From: Rhizobium giardinii bv. giardinii H152 | Lineage (GTDB): Bacteria > Pseudomonadota > Alphaproteobacteria > Rhizobiales > Rhizobiaceae | Assembly: GCF_000379605.1 (NCBI RefSeq) | Contig: NZ_KB902668.1 | Span: forward strand, 1 to 64,000 | Direction: 5' to 3' | Length of the DNA: 64,000 nucleotides | Part shown: in pieces, positions 26,438 to 35,068 of the stretch | Position numbering within the stretch: the stretch's first letter is position 1 | Layout: every line of letters starts with the position of its first letter | Notes under the pieces: model-generated | What the model was told of the DNA's origin: nothing | The model's input: the letters and a program-made list of their open reading frames with translations, nothing else | Database searches by the model: none | Translations under genes and position numbers: made by a program

Positions 26438-28492
26438 TCATTTCCTTCGACGGATCAGGGCGTCGGCGGCAACGGTTCCAGACCCCTGCGGCAGCACCAT
26501 GATAGGATTGATATCCAGTTCTTCGAGCTTGGAAGCGTTTGCTGCGACATAGGATGCCACGGCAGCGACAGCCGCCATCAGCGCCTCGATGTCGCCTTTC
26601 GGGCTGCCGCGATAGCCGTCGAGCAACTTTCTGATTTTCAGGCCGCAAATTGCTTCGCCGATCGCCTCCGGCGTGGTCGGCAGGGTCAAAATCGCGGAAT
26701 CCTCCAGCAGTTCCACGAGGATTCCACCCGCTCCGACGGTGAGCACAAGGCCCGCGACGGGATCGCGCAGCGCGCCGACGATGATTTCCGCGACGGGCCT
26801 TGCGATCATTTTTTCGACGAGGTAGCCGGTGGCGACGTTCTTCATGGCGTCTGCCGCGTCGAGCACGGATTGACGATCGCTCAGATTGAGCTTGACCGCC
26901 CCTGCTTCCGTCTTGTGGGCAACACCAAGGCCCTTGAGCACGACGGGAAAGCCCAGCGCTTCCGCCGCATCGGCCGCCTCGGCCGCGGTGTTCGCAACCC
27001 TGCCGATCGGCACGGCGAGGCCGAACTTCGCCAGTTCGGCCTTGGCTTCACTCTCGCTGAGTGTGACGATTTCGCCTGGCAGTGGTTTCGCAGGCAGAAG
27101 CGGCATCGGCGCCGGCCTTGCCCAGGCTGCGCCGATGCCTGCGGAAATCTCGGCCGCGGCCAGCGCTTCATCGATGCCGCAGAACGCGACGACGCCGGCT
27201 GCCATCAGCGATAGCGCCGTTTCCTCCGGCATGTTTTCGCCGAGGCTGGCGACGATGCCGGCCACGGCGCCGGTTGCCCGGGCAGAGGCGACGACGGCTT
27301 CGCAGGTGGTGTTCCAATCTGCCGCGTCGCAGCGGTCTTGACGGGGAAAGTCGAGAACGACGAGATTGAGGGCATAGTCGCCCTTCATCATCGCGGTAAA
27401 GGCGGTCGTCTGCTTCTCCCGGTTGCCCCAGACGAAGGTGTGGTAGTCGAGCGGGTTGGCGATCGTGACCATGTCGCCGAGGCTTTCGCGCAGCGGCTGG
27501 CGCTGTTCCTCCTTCAGGGCGCGAAACACCGTCTTACGCCTGACGCCGGCATCGGCCATCAACGATGCCTCGCCGCCCGAACAGCTCATCGATGAAATGT
27601 CGAGGTTTTTCAGTGGCGGGTGAAGGTGCAGCAGCTTCAGGGTTTCCAGCAATTCCGGCAAAGTATCGACGCGGCCGATGCCGAGGCGCTTGAGCAACGC
27701 GCCGGAAACGGCATCGTTGCCGGCAAGCGAGGCCGTGTGCGAGACGGTCGCAAGCTGCGCCTGTTCCGATTTGCCGACCTTGAGCGTGACGACCGGCTTC
27801 TTCAGTTCCCGCGCCCGCGCGGCCAGCCGCTGCAGCGCCTCGATGCTGTCGAAGCCCTCGATGTGCAGGCCAACGGCGGTGACGCGCGGGTCTTCAAGGG
27901 CGGCGATAGCGAGTTCGGAAAGGCCGGTCTGCGCCTGGTTTCCGGCCGTCATGATATAGGCAAGCGGCAGGCCGCGCATCTGCATGGAGATGTTGCAGGC
28001 GATATTCGAGGACTGGGTCAAGACGGCGACGCCCCGGTCGACGCGCTGCATGCCATGCTGGTCGGGCCAGAGCAGGGCGCCGTCGAGTGCATTGATGAAA
28101 CCGTAGCAGTTCGGCCCGACGATGGGCATATCGCCAGCGGCTGCGACCAGCGCGTCCTGCAGGTCGTTGCCATCGGCAAGTTCGCTGACGGCCTCGCGAA
28201 ATCCGGACGCATAGCAGATCGCGCCGCCGGCGCCCTTGGCGGAAAGATCGCGGACGATGTCGATCGTGAGCTGGCGGTTGACGCCGACGAAGCAGGCATC
28301 CGGCGCGGATGGAAGGTCTGCCACGGAGCGGTAGCACCGGCGGCCGAAGATTTCGTCCTCCCGGGGGTGGACCGGCCAGATCTCGCCCTTGAACCCCATC
28401 TTGTCGCATTGCTCGATCACCCGGCGCGCCTCCTTGCCGCCGAAGACGGCGATGGATCCGGGCCTGATCAGTCGGGTGAGTGAACGCGTCAT
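26438..28492 (-). CDS. NDP-forming acyl-CoA synthetase (acetate-CoA ligase family), candidate betaine-CoA ligase
   Basis: A 684-residue ADP-forming acyl-CoA synthetase with alpha and beta parts fused. Order: CoA-binding domain (1-100, SIAVFGGKEARRVIEQCDKMG), succinyl-CoA-ligase-like domains with a probable phospho-His in TVSHTASLAGNDAV, then an ATP-grasp domain from about residue 465 (LTLSESEAKAEL-like start, PVVLKGLGVAHKTEAGAV). It makes an acyl-CoA at the cost of ATP to ADP. In this operon it would activate gamma-butyrobetaine or carnitine. Start at 28492 follows AAGGTG; an earlier ATG lies in the upstream repeat. Substrate is inferred from neighbours. Confidence 0.82.
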   Translation of the reverse strand: MTRSLTRLIRPGSIAVFGGKEARRVIEQCDKMGFKGEIWPVHPREDEIFGRRCYRSVADLPSAPDACFVGVNRQLTIDIVRDLSAKGAGGAICYASGFREAVSELADGNDLQDALVAAAGDMPIVGPNCYGFINALDGALLWPDQHGMQRVDRGVAVLTQSSNIACNISMQMRGLPLAYIMTAGNQAQTGLSELAIAALEDPRVTAVGLHIEGFDSIEALQRLAARARELKKPVVTLKVGKSEQAQLATVSHTASLAGNDAVSGALLKRLGIGRVDTLPELLETLKLLHLHPPLKNLDISSMSCSGGEASLMADAGVRRKTVFRALKEEQRQPLRESLGDMVTIANPLDYHTFVWGNREKQTTAFTAMMKGDYALNLVVLDFPRQDRCDAADWNTTCEAVVASARATGAVAGIVASLGENMPEETALSLMAAGVVAFCGIDEALAAAEISAGIGAAWARPAPMPLLPAKPLPGEIVTLSESEAKAELAKFGLAVPIGRVANTAAEAADAAEALGFPVVLKGLGVAHKTEAGAVKLNLSDRQSVLDAADAMKNVATGYLVEKMIARPVAEIIVGALRDPVAGLVLTVGAGGILVELLEDSAILTLPTTPEAIGEAICGLKIRKLLDGYRGSPKGDIEALMAAVAAVASYVAANASKLEELDINPIMVLPQGSGTVAADALIRRRK

Positions 28493-28518
28493 TCGGTGGC
28501 ACCTTCGTTTGACGCGAA

Positions 28519-28693
28519 TACCCCGCCCCAACCCCTCCCCACAAGGGGGAGGGGCTTAACCTGCGGCAACGGCATTGCGCCAATCACCCGCCGAACGAAG
28601 GAGGGAACTCCTGCACATGGCAATCGGGAAGGTCGCACAAGGGCGCGGCGAATTAAGTCCCTCCCCCTTGTGGGGAGGGGTTGGGGAGGGGTG
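28519..28693. repeat. Interspersed GC-rich palindromic element, family C
   Basis: CCCCAACCCCTCCCC-ACAAGGGGGAGGGG (28525-28554) recurs inverted at about 28659-28690, giving a long potential hairpin between the acyl-CoA dehydrogenase and synthetase genes of one operon. It differs in wording from families A and B but has the same architecture of two inverted G/C-run arms. Confidence 0.7.
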
Positions 28694-28715
28694 TCTTGCC
28701 AAGTCAAAAACATAA

Positions 28716-29876
28716 TCACGCTCCCAGCGGCCGGAGCAGGTCGCGGCTGATGATGTGCCGCTGGATTTCCGACGTGCCGTCCCAGATGCGCTCGACACGG
28801 GCGTCGCGCCAGAAGCGGGCAAGCGGGAGGTCGTCCATAAGCCCCATGCCGCCATAGATCTGGATCGCCTCATCGGTGACGCGGGCGAGCATTTCCGTCG
28901 CAAAGACTTTCGCCGAGGCGATCTCGCGGTTCGATGGCAGGCCCTGGTCGAGACGCCAGGCGGCCGACAGCGTCAGCAGATCGGCAGCATCGATGTCGGT
29001 GATCATGTCGGCGAGCTTGAACGAAACGCCCTGGTTGGCACCGATCGGCTTGCCGAACTGCTTGCGCTCGGCCGCGTAGGACAGCGCATAGTCGAAAGCG
29101 CGGCGGGCACGGCCGACGGAGGTCGCAGCGACCGTAAGGCGCGTCGCATAGAGCCAGTCATTGGCGATGTCGAAGCCCTTGTGGACTTCTCCGAGGATCT
29201 GAGAGGAGGGCAGGCGGCAATCGTCGAAGGTCAGGATGCAGTTTTTGTAGCCACGATGTGACACGGAGTTGTAGCCGTCGCGAATCTCGAAGCCCGGCGT
29301 GTCGCGATCGACGAGGAAGCAGGTGATCTTCTTCTTCGGCCCGCGCGGCGTGTCTTCTTCGCCCGTGGCGATGAAGACGATGACGAAATCGGCGATGTCG
29401 GCATGGCTGATGAAGTGCTTGGTGCCGCTGACGATCCAGTCGTCGCCGTCCTGGCGGGCAAAACATTTCATGCCGCGGACGTCGGAGCCGGCATCCGGTT
29501 CGGTCATGGCGAGCGCATCGAATTTTTCGCCGGTGACGGCGGGGATCAGATATCTCTGACGTTGCTCCGCGTTGCAGGCCATCAGGATTCCGGAGGGGCG
29601 GCCGAAGAAGACGGTCAGCGCCATCGAGCCGCGGCCGAGTTCGCGCTCGACCAGCGTGAACGTCTGGTGATCGAGACCGGCGCCGCCGACCTCCTCGGGC
29701 ATGTTGCAGGCGAAGAAACCGAGCGCCTTGCACTTGGCCGCGATCTCCCGACCGAGTTCGCGCGGCACGAAACCAGTGCGCTCCACCTCGTTCTCGTGCG
29801 GATAGATTTCGGTTTCGACGAAGCCGCGAACGGTGTCGACGATCATCTGCTGTTCTTCGGTCAATGCGAAATCCAT
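28716..29876 (-). CDS. Acyl-CoA dehydrogenase, candidate gamma-butyrobetainyl-CoA dehydrogenase
   Basis: A 386-residue FAD-dependent acyl-CoA dehydrogenase with the full three-domain layout. Signatures are ALAMTEPDAGSDVRGMKC and, near the C-terminus, AIQIYGGMGLMDDLPLARFWRDARVERIWDGTSEIQ-type sequence with the FAD-contacting GTSEIQR. In the operon with a CaiD-like hydratase it would oxidise gamma-butyrobetainyl-CoA to crotonobetainyl-CoA. The ATG at 29876 follows AGGGAA. The family is certain; the substrate is inferred. Confidence 0.87.
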   Translation of the reverse strand: MDFALTEEQQMIVDTVRGFVETEIYPHENEVERTGFVPRELGREIAAKCKALGFFACNMPEEVGGAGLDHQTFTLVERELGRGSMALTVFFGRPSGILMACNAEQRQRYLIPAVTGEKFDALAMTEPDAGSDVRGMKCFARQDGDDWIVSGTKHFISHADIADFVIVFIATGEEDTPRGPKKKITCFLVDRDTPGFEIRDGYNSVSHRGYKNCILTFDDCRLPSSQILGEVHKGFDIANDWLYATRLTVAATSVGRARRAFDYALSYAAERKQFGKPIGANQGVSFKLADMITDIDAADLLTLSAAWRLDQGLPSNREIASAKVFATEMLARVTDEAIQIYGGMGLMDDLPLARFWRDARVERIWDGTSEIQRHIISRDLLRPLGA

Positions 29877-29924
29877 GGTTCGTTCCCTCGTATTCTTGTT
29901 TTGGGCCTGGCCTCTCCTCGAACC

Positions 29925-30039
29925 TTGCCCTCACCCTAACCCTCTCCCCCTAAACGGGGAGAGGGGACGACGGAGGCTGCCGCTTGTTCCTTCTCCCCGT
30001 TTACGGGGAGAAGGTGCCCGACAGGGCGGATGAGGGGCA
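29925..30039. repeat. Interspersed GC-rich palindromic element, family B, copy 1
   Basis: CCTCTCCCCCTAAACGGGG (29941-29959) and CTTCTCCCCGTTTACGGGGA (29990-30009) are hairpins flanked by CCCTCACCCTAACC and GGGCGGATGAGGGG. It lies between the dehydrogenase-thioesterase and acyl-CoA dehydrogenase genes and resembles 31584-31761. Confidence 0.7.
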
Positions 30040-30054
30040 ACGCGTCCGTCTAAA

Positions 30055-31545
30055 TTATCGCTTCTGCCCCACACTCCGCCCGACACCCTCGGGCCTGGCT
30101 AGCCCGGCATGCGCCTCAGCAATCGCCTCGACCTTGGCAATCACCTCCGGCAGTGCCGGAACAGCCTTGCTGGCCTTCGAATCCACATGCAGCAGCATCT
30201 GCTCGGCCGTTGCGACAGGCTCGCTGGATGCCGCGTTGTAGATGGTCGAGAAGATGTGCAGGCGCTTTTCGTCGTGCGACAGGATCTGGCAGGTCGAGTA
30301 CAGTGCGTCGCCGAGCCGGGCTTCGCCGAGATTGCGGATATGCGTTTCGACAGTGTAGTAGCTGTGGCCATTTTTGACATAGTCGAGATCGACACCGATC
30401 AGGCGCAGCAGGCCGTCGGATGTGTCCCCGAAGACCTGCAGATAGCGGTGTTCGGTCATGTGGCCGTTATAGTCGACCCAGGCGGCATTGACCTTGGTGT
30501 CGAGGATGCGGATGGGTTCGGCTTGACCCAGATCGGTCTGCGGCCTTTCTGCGTTGGCCCAAAGGCGCTGTTCGAATTCCGCGAGCAGCTTGCCGGCACC
30601 CCAGCCCTTGCCGCCGTCGCCGCTCTTCAGCGCATGCATGATGCCGACGAGATTTTCGTCGCGGATGCGTTCCAGTTCGCGGATCGAGCGTCCGCCCGCC
30701 TGCGCATCCGACTGGGCGCCGATCTTCTCGACCAGGGCGTCGTCAAGATCGACGACATCGGTGAATTTCGTCCATGGCCATTTCAGGCAGGGGCCGAACT
30801 GGGCCAGGAAGTGGCGCATGCCGGCTTCGCCGCCGGCGATGCGGTAGGTCTCGAAGAGGCCCATCTGGGCCCAGCGCATGCCGAAGGAATAGCGCATGAC
30901 GTTGTCGAGCGTTTCGGTATCGCAGATATCGTCCTGGATCAGCCACAGGGCTTCGCGCCACAGCGCTTCCAGCAGGCGGTCGCCGACGAAGGCCTCGATC
31001 TCCTTGGCGATGACGACGCCCTTCATGCCGATCTGTTCGACGGCGACGCCGGCGCGGGCGATCGTTTCCTTCGAGGTCTGCTTGCCGCCGACGAGTTCGA
31101 CCAGCGGCAAGAGGTAGACCGGGTTATAGGGATGCGCGACGAACATGCGCTCAGGGTGTTTCATTTCGGCTTGCAGGTCGGACGGCATCAGGCCGGAGGT
31201 GGAGGAGCCGATCAGCGCATCGGGGGAGGCGGCCGCGTCGATCTCTGTGAGAACGCCGCGCTTCAGCGCAAGCCGTTCCGGGACGCTTTCCTGAATCCAT
31301 TCAGCGTTTTGCACGGCCTCTTCGATGCTGTTGCAGAAGGTGAGCGTGCCTTTCTTCGGCAGCGGCGCCATGGTCAGCATGGCATAGGCCTTTTCGGCAT
31401 TGGCCATGACTTCGCCGATGATGCGCTTTGCCTCCGGATGCGGATCGAACATGTTGACGTCGACGCCGGCCAGGATGAAGCGCGCCGCCCAGGCCCCGCC
31501 GATAACGCCGCCGCCGATACAGGCCGCCTTGGTGATTTTGGTCAT
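30055..31545 (-). CDS. lcdH: L-carnitine dehydrogenase fused to a hot-dog thioesterase
   Basis: A 496-residue bifunctional protein. The first 320 or so residues are a 3-hydroxyacyl-CoA-dehydrogenase-type NAD enzyme with GGGVIGGAWAARF (11-23), SSTSGLMPSDLQ and FVAHPYNPVYLLPLVELVGG, typical of L-carnitine 3-dehydrogenase. From about residue 350 a 4HBT hot-dog domain follows (VDYNGHMTEHRYLQVFGD). The first part would make 3-dehydrocarnitine; the second would free glycine betaine from betainyl-CoA made by the next enzyme. Fusions of this layout are known in rhizobia. The start at 31545 has GAGGGA upstream; an earlier in-frame ATG at 31575 is possible. Confidence 0.87.
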   Translation of the reverse strand: MTKITKAACIGGGVIGGAWAARFILAGVDVNMFDPHPEAKRIIGEVMANAEKAYAMLTMAPLPKKGTLTFCNSIEEAVQNAEWIQESVPERLALKRGVLTEIDAAASPDALIGSSTSGLMPSDLQAEMKHPERMFVAHPYNPVYLLPLVELVGGKQTSKETIARAGVAVEQIGMKGVVIAKEIEAFVGDRLLEALWREALWLIQDDICDTETLDNVMRYSFGMRWAQMGLFETYRIAGGEAGMRHFLAQFGPCLKWPWTKFTDVVDLDDALVEKIGAQSDAQAGGRSIRELERIRDENLVGIMHALKSGDGGKGWGAGKLLAEFEQRLWANAERPQTDLGQAEPIRILDTKVNAAWVDYNGHMTEHRYLQVFGDTSDGLLRLIGVDLDYVKNGHSYYTVETHIRNLGEARLGDALYSTCQILSHDEKRLHIFSTIYNAASSEPVATAEQMLLHVDSKASKAVPALPEVIAKVEAIAEAHAGLARPEGVGRSVGQKR

Positions 31546-31583
31546 GAGTTCTGCGTTCCCTCGTAAATTCTGCATTCGCGGCT

Positions 31584-31761
31584 TTCCCCTCATCCGGCCC
31601 TGCGGGCCACCTTCTCCCCGCTGGGGAGAAGAGGGAGGTTGCCGATCCCTCTGCCTTCAAATCGTACCGCTTGCGCGGTGCGAGCTTTTTGCGAAGCGGT
31701 TGCTCCAGCCACCCTCTTCTCCCCAGCGGGGAGAAGGTGCCCGTAGGGCGGATGAGGGGGG
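31584..31761. repeat. Interspersed GC-rich palindromic element, family B, copy 2
   Basis: CCCCTCATCCGGCCCTGCGG and CACCTTCTCCCCGCTGGGGA (31586-31628) recur inverted at 31709-31760 (CTTCTCCCCAGCGGGGAGAA, then GGGCGGATGAGGGG). The pair could fold into one long hairpin with an 80-base centre between the BKACE and carnitine dehydrogenase genes. Confidence 0.75.
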
Positions 31762-31780
31762 CTTCGCGTCCAACTCGAAA

Positions 31781-32683
31781 TCAACGCTTCGTCAGCTTCA
31801 GCTTTTCACGCACTTCCGCGGGGCCGATCACCCGGGCGCCCATGCCTTCGATGACGCTCACGGCCTTTTCGACGAGCTGGCCATTGGTGGCGAGCTGACC
31901 CTTGCCGACATAGAGATTGTCCTCGAGGCCGACGCGGACATTGCCGCCGGCAAGCACCGCTGCCGCCGGATAGGCAAGCGCGTTGCGGCCGATCGAGAAG
32001 GCGGAGAAGGTCCAGTTGTCCGGCACGTTGTTGACCATCGCCATGAAGGTGTTGAGGTCGTCTGGCGCGCCCCACGGGATGCCCATGCAGAGCTGGATGA
32101 GCACCGGATCCTCGATCAGGCCTTCCTCGACGAGCTGCTTGGCAAACCAGAGATGGCCGGTATCGAAGGCTTCGATTTCCGGACGCACGCCCAGCGCCGT
32201 CATCTGGCGGGCCATTTCGCGCAGCATCGACGGCGTGTTGGTCATGACGTAATCGCCGAGCGAGAAGTTCATGGTGCCGCAATCGAGCGTGCAGATTTCC
32301 GGCCGGCATTCGGCGACGTGGGCGACACGCTCGGTGGCGCCGGCCATGTCGGTGCCCTGCGGATTGAGCGGCAGCGGGCTTTCGACATTGCCGAAAATGA
32401 GATCGCCGCCCATGCCGGCGGTAAGGTTCAGCACCACGTCGACATCGGCGGAGCGGATACGGTCGGTCACCTCCTTGTAGAGGTCGAGGCGACGGGCGGC
32501 GGCACCCGTTTCAGGATCGCGGACATGGCAATGGGCAACGGCGGCACCAGCCTTCGCGGCTTCGATGGCGGCATCGGCAATCTGCTTCGGCGTGATCGGC
32601 ACATGCGATGATTTGGAAACGGTGTCGCCGGAGCCGGTCACGGCACAGGTGATGAAAACGTCGCGGTTCATGCTTAGCGGCAT
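31781..32683 (-). CDS. BKACE-family beta-keto acid cleavage enzyme (3-dehydrocarnitine cleavage)
   Basis: A 300-residue BKACE (DUF849) enzyme. The zinc-binding motif AHCHVRDPETG sits near residue 50, with CTLDCGTMNF, EAFDTGHLWF and GLEDNLYVGKG further on, all usual for the family. BKACE enzymes transfer the beta-keto acid chain to acetyl-CoA; with dehydrocarnitine this gives acetoacetate and betainyl-CoA. The ATG at 32683 follows GGGGAGG at ideal spacing. It is the first gene of the carnitine operon and faces the GlxA-type regulator gene across a 112-base promoter region. Substrate follows from the fused carnitine dehydrogenase next door. Confidence 0.87.
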   Translation of the reverse strand: MPLSMNRDVFITCAVTGSGDTVSKSSHVPITPKQIADAAIEAAKAGAAVAHCHVRDPETGAAARRLDLYKEVTDRIRSADVDVVLNLTAGMGGDLIFGNVESPLPLNPQGTDMAGATERVAHVAECRPEICTLDCGTMNFSLGDYVMTNTPSMLREMARQMTALGVRPEIEAFDTGHLWFAKQLVEEGLIEDPVLIQLCMGIPWGAPDDLNTFMAMVNNVPDNWTFSAFSIGRNALAYPAAAVLAGGNVRVGLEDNLYVGKGQLATNGQLVEKAVSVIEGMGARVIGPAEVREKLKLTKR

Positions 32684-32698
32684 AAAAAGCCTCCCCTT

Positions 32699-32727
32699 GT
32701 TCTTGTCGTGCATTACGAGGCAAGAAC
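32699..32727. promoter_or_regulatory. Candidate operator between the carnitine operon and its regulator
   Basis: GTTCTTG and CAAGAAC form perfect 7-bp arms 15 bases apart, extended inside by TCGT/ACGA with a two-base bulge. It lies in the divergent promoter region of the BKACE gene and the GlxA-type regulator, 16 bases from the BKACE start. It is a strong candidate site for the regulator. Confidence 0.55.
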
Positions 32728-32795
32728 GAGTGCGCTGCTTTCCCTTTTCGGGTGTGTAGTATACATTTCCAGAACCAAAAGCCGGAGATGGACGA

Positions 32796-33767
32796 ATGCT
32801 TGCTCCGAGGAACGAAACTCAGCATATCGACCTGCTCGTGTTGCCGGAGACCAATCTGATCCTCGTCGCATCGGTGATCGAACCCTTGCGCGCCGCAAAC
32901 CGCATTGCCGGAAAGGCGCTCTACGACTGGGAGATCTTCAGTCCGGACGGCAACGCGATCGAGACCAAGAGCGGCATCCCGATCCCGGTGGCCGGTCCCT
33001 TTCGGCCGCAGAAGGAAACCGCACCACTTTTCGTCCTGTCGAGCTACAACTGGCAGGCCTATACGACGTCGCATCTGCGCATGCAGCTTTCCCAGACGGC
33101 ACGCTATCGCGAAGTGATGGCCGGCATCGAGTCAGGCTCGTGGATGTTGGCCGAAACCAGCCTGCTCGACAATTATTCGGCCACGACCCACTGGGAGGAT
33201 TTCGAGGATTTCACTGCCGCCTATCCGCAGATCACGATGGTGCACGAGCGCTTCGTCATCGACGGCAAACGCATCACCACCGGCGGCTCGCTGCCCACGC
33301 TCGACCTGATGCTGGAACTGATCCGTCGCCAGCACAGCTACTCGCTGGCACTGGAGGTGTCGCGGCTGTTCATCTACGAGCAGGAGCGCACGCGCGGCGA
33401 CCTCCTGCAGGTGCCGGCGATCGGCAATATGCGGATTCTCGACGCACGCGTCGGCGCGGCCGTGAAGCTGATGGAGGAGACGGTGGATGCGCCGATGACG
33501 CTTACCCGTCTCGCCAGGAGGGTCGGCGTCAGCGCCCGTCATCTGCAGGACCTGTTCCAGGAAACGATGGGCGTCGCGCCGCATGCGCACTACCTGGCGC
33601 TGAGGCTGAACGCGGCGCGGCGCAAGGTTATCGAGACGCGTGCCGATTTCGCCGATATCGCCGCGGCCACGGGCTTCAATTCATCCTCGGCCTTTTCCCG
33701 CAGCTACCGCGCCCACTATCGCGAAAGTCCGAGCGAAACGCGCAGACGCCTGAAGCTCAAGAAGTGA
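32796..33767 (+). CDS. cdhR: GlxA/CdhR-type AraC-family transcriptional regulator
   Basis: A 323-residue regulator: an N-terminal DJ-1/PfpI-like amidotransferase-fold sensor (about 10-190, IDLLVLPETNLILVASVIEP) and a C-terminal AraC double helix-turn-helix (about 220-320, MTLTRLARRVGVSARHLQDLF, ATGFNSSSAFSRSYRAHY). Relatives such as CdhR, GbdR and SouR respond to carnitine, betaine or sarcosine. Divergent placement from the BKACE/carnitine dehydrogenase operon fits control by carnitine. The ATG at 32796 follows CCGGAGATGGACG, with an SD-like GGAG. Confidence 0.82.
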   Translation: MLAPRNETQHIDLLVLPETNLILVASVIEPLRAANRIAGKALYDWEIFSPDGNAIETKSGIPIPVAGPFRPQKETAPLFVLSSYNWQAYTTSHLRMQLSQTARYREVMAGIESGSWMLAETSLLDNYSATTHWEDFEDFTAAYPQITMVHERFVIDGKRITTGGSLPTLDLMLELIRRQHSYSLALEVSRLFIYEQERTRGDLLQVPAIGNMRILDARVGAAVKLMEETVDAPMTLTRLARRVGVSARHLQDLFQETMGVAPHAHYLALRLNAARRKVIETRADFADIAAATGFNSSSAFSRSYRAHYRESPSETRRRLKLKK

Positions 33768-33817
33768 TTCAATCCCTTCATGCGCTGATTCAGGTGGCGA
33801 TCGATTTTGGAGTCGAT

Positions 33818-35026
33818 TCAAGGGATTGCAGCGTGGTTCGGAGATTCCGATTCAATCGCGGTCGCCAGCATCATCGCCAGCATCGCTTCTCCAGCCTGCC
33901 GCGACAGCGCGTTCTTCTGCCAGACGAGGCAAAGGTTCTGCATAAAACCGGCCCCCAGCCGGCGCATGGCAGGGCCGTTTCGCACGCGCGCGGTGGAGCT
34001 TTCCGGGAGCACCGAGAGATACCCGTGGTTCATCACCAGGTTGAGGATGACGGGGATGGAGTCGACCTCGGTTATCGCCAGCCGACTGCGTTCGTGTTCG
34101 CCGAGCGTCTCGCCGATGAATTGTTCGGCCTGCTGACGCAGCCCGCTTTTCCGGCTGGGAACGGCGATCGGATTGGACTGTAGCAGTGCATGCAGATCCG
34201 CGCCGTGCCGGTCGAAGAGAGAAGCGTGTCCCGTCAGGGCGAGCGGCGCGCGCGAGATCAGCCTGCCTTCGAACTCCGCAGGGAAGGTTTCGAGATCAAG
34301 CAGCACGACGTCGAACCGGCGGCTCTTCAAGCCGGCGATCAACTCGTCGGCGGTGGTGCTGGAAATGAACAGCGGCTCACGGGGATGGGTGCGGCGCCAT
34401 TCCGCGGTCAGCACTGCCAGCATGCGGGCGATCTCGCTCTCCGGCCCAAGCGGCATGACCGAGCCGAGACGCCATGTCGCGGCCGTCCGGCGGAAGCGAT
34501 CGCCGGATGCACGCGAAAGTCGCTGCCAGATATCGAGCAGGCTTTCGGCGATTGGCATCGCGGCCAGACCCTCTTCCGTACAGGCGATACCCGACGGGGA
34601 ACGAATGAGCAGATCATAACCGAGGTCTCGTTCAAGATCGGCCATCTGCCGGGTCAATTGCGGCTGGCCGGTGCCCGCTATCTTGGCGGCGCCGCGTATG
34701 CTGCCGCTGCGTGCGACGGTAACGAAACGCTCGAGCGCGGTCAGGCTGATCGATGGGACCGTGTTCAAGGGGCCGGTTGCCGCCGGCGAAAGCAGCAACT
34801 GGATCGCCCGGTTTGCGGCGGCAAGGTCCTGCATCCGGCTTTGCGCCTCCAGCGTCGGCACCAGGATGCCTCCCTCGCGCCTGACGAGCGGTACGGCGAT
34901 TGCGGCTTCGAAACGCTTCAACGCGGCGCTGACGCTTGAGGCCGGTCGGTTACCGGCCTTCGCCGCGCGGCGAATTCCTTTTTCCTCGAGGATCGCATGA
35001 ACGAGGGACAGCGTGGCGATATCCAT
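33818..35026 (-). CDS. LysR-type regulator with two tandem helix-turn-helix domains
   Basis: A 402-residue protein, about 100 longer than a usual LysR protein. Residues 1-60 form one winged HTH (ATLSLVHAILEEKGIRRAAK, SVSAALKRFE) and residues 93-152 form a second, more canonical one (TALERFVTVARSGSIRGAAK, QPQLTRQMADLERDLGYDLL). A normal LysR effector domain follows from about residue 165. It diverges from the ergothionase-like operon, with 138 bases between them, and is its likely regulator, presumably sensing an ergothioneine breakdown intermediate. The extra HTH may let it span the two direct repeats at 35069-35099. Confidence 0.85.
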   Translation of the reverse strand: MDIATLSLVHAILEEKGIRRAAKAGNRPASSVSAALKRFEAAIAVPLVRREGGILVPTLEAQSRMQDLAAANRAIQLLLSPAATGPLNTVPSISLTALERFVTVARSGSIRGAAKIAGTGQPQLTRQMADLERDLGYDLLIRSPSGIACTEEGLAAMPIAESLLDIWQRLSRASGDRFRRTAATWRLGSVMPLGPESEIARMLAVLTAEWRRTHPREPLFISSTTADELIAGLKSRRFDVVLLDLETFPAEFEGRLISRAPLALTGHASLFDRHGADLHALLQSNPIAVPSRKSGLRQQAEQFIGETLGEHERSRLAITEVDSIPVILNLVMNHGYLSVLPESSTARVRNGPAMRRLGAGFMQNLCLVWQKNALSRQAGEAMLAMMLATAIESESPNHAAIP

Positions 35027-35068
35027 GGCCGGTGTGTCTCAGTTGAAGAATACGCGGGATGAAAGTGG

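Noticed and set aside
28519-31761. CRISPR-like repeat array
   Set aside because: The repeats are inverted palindromes, differ in sequence and are separated by whole genes; there are no regular spacers.
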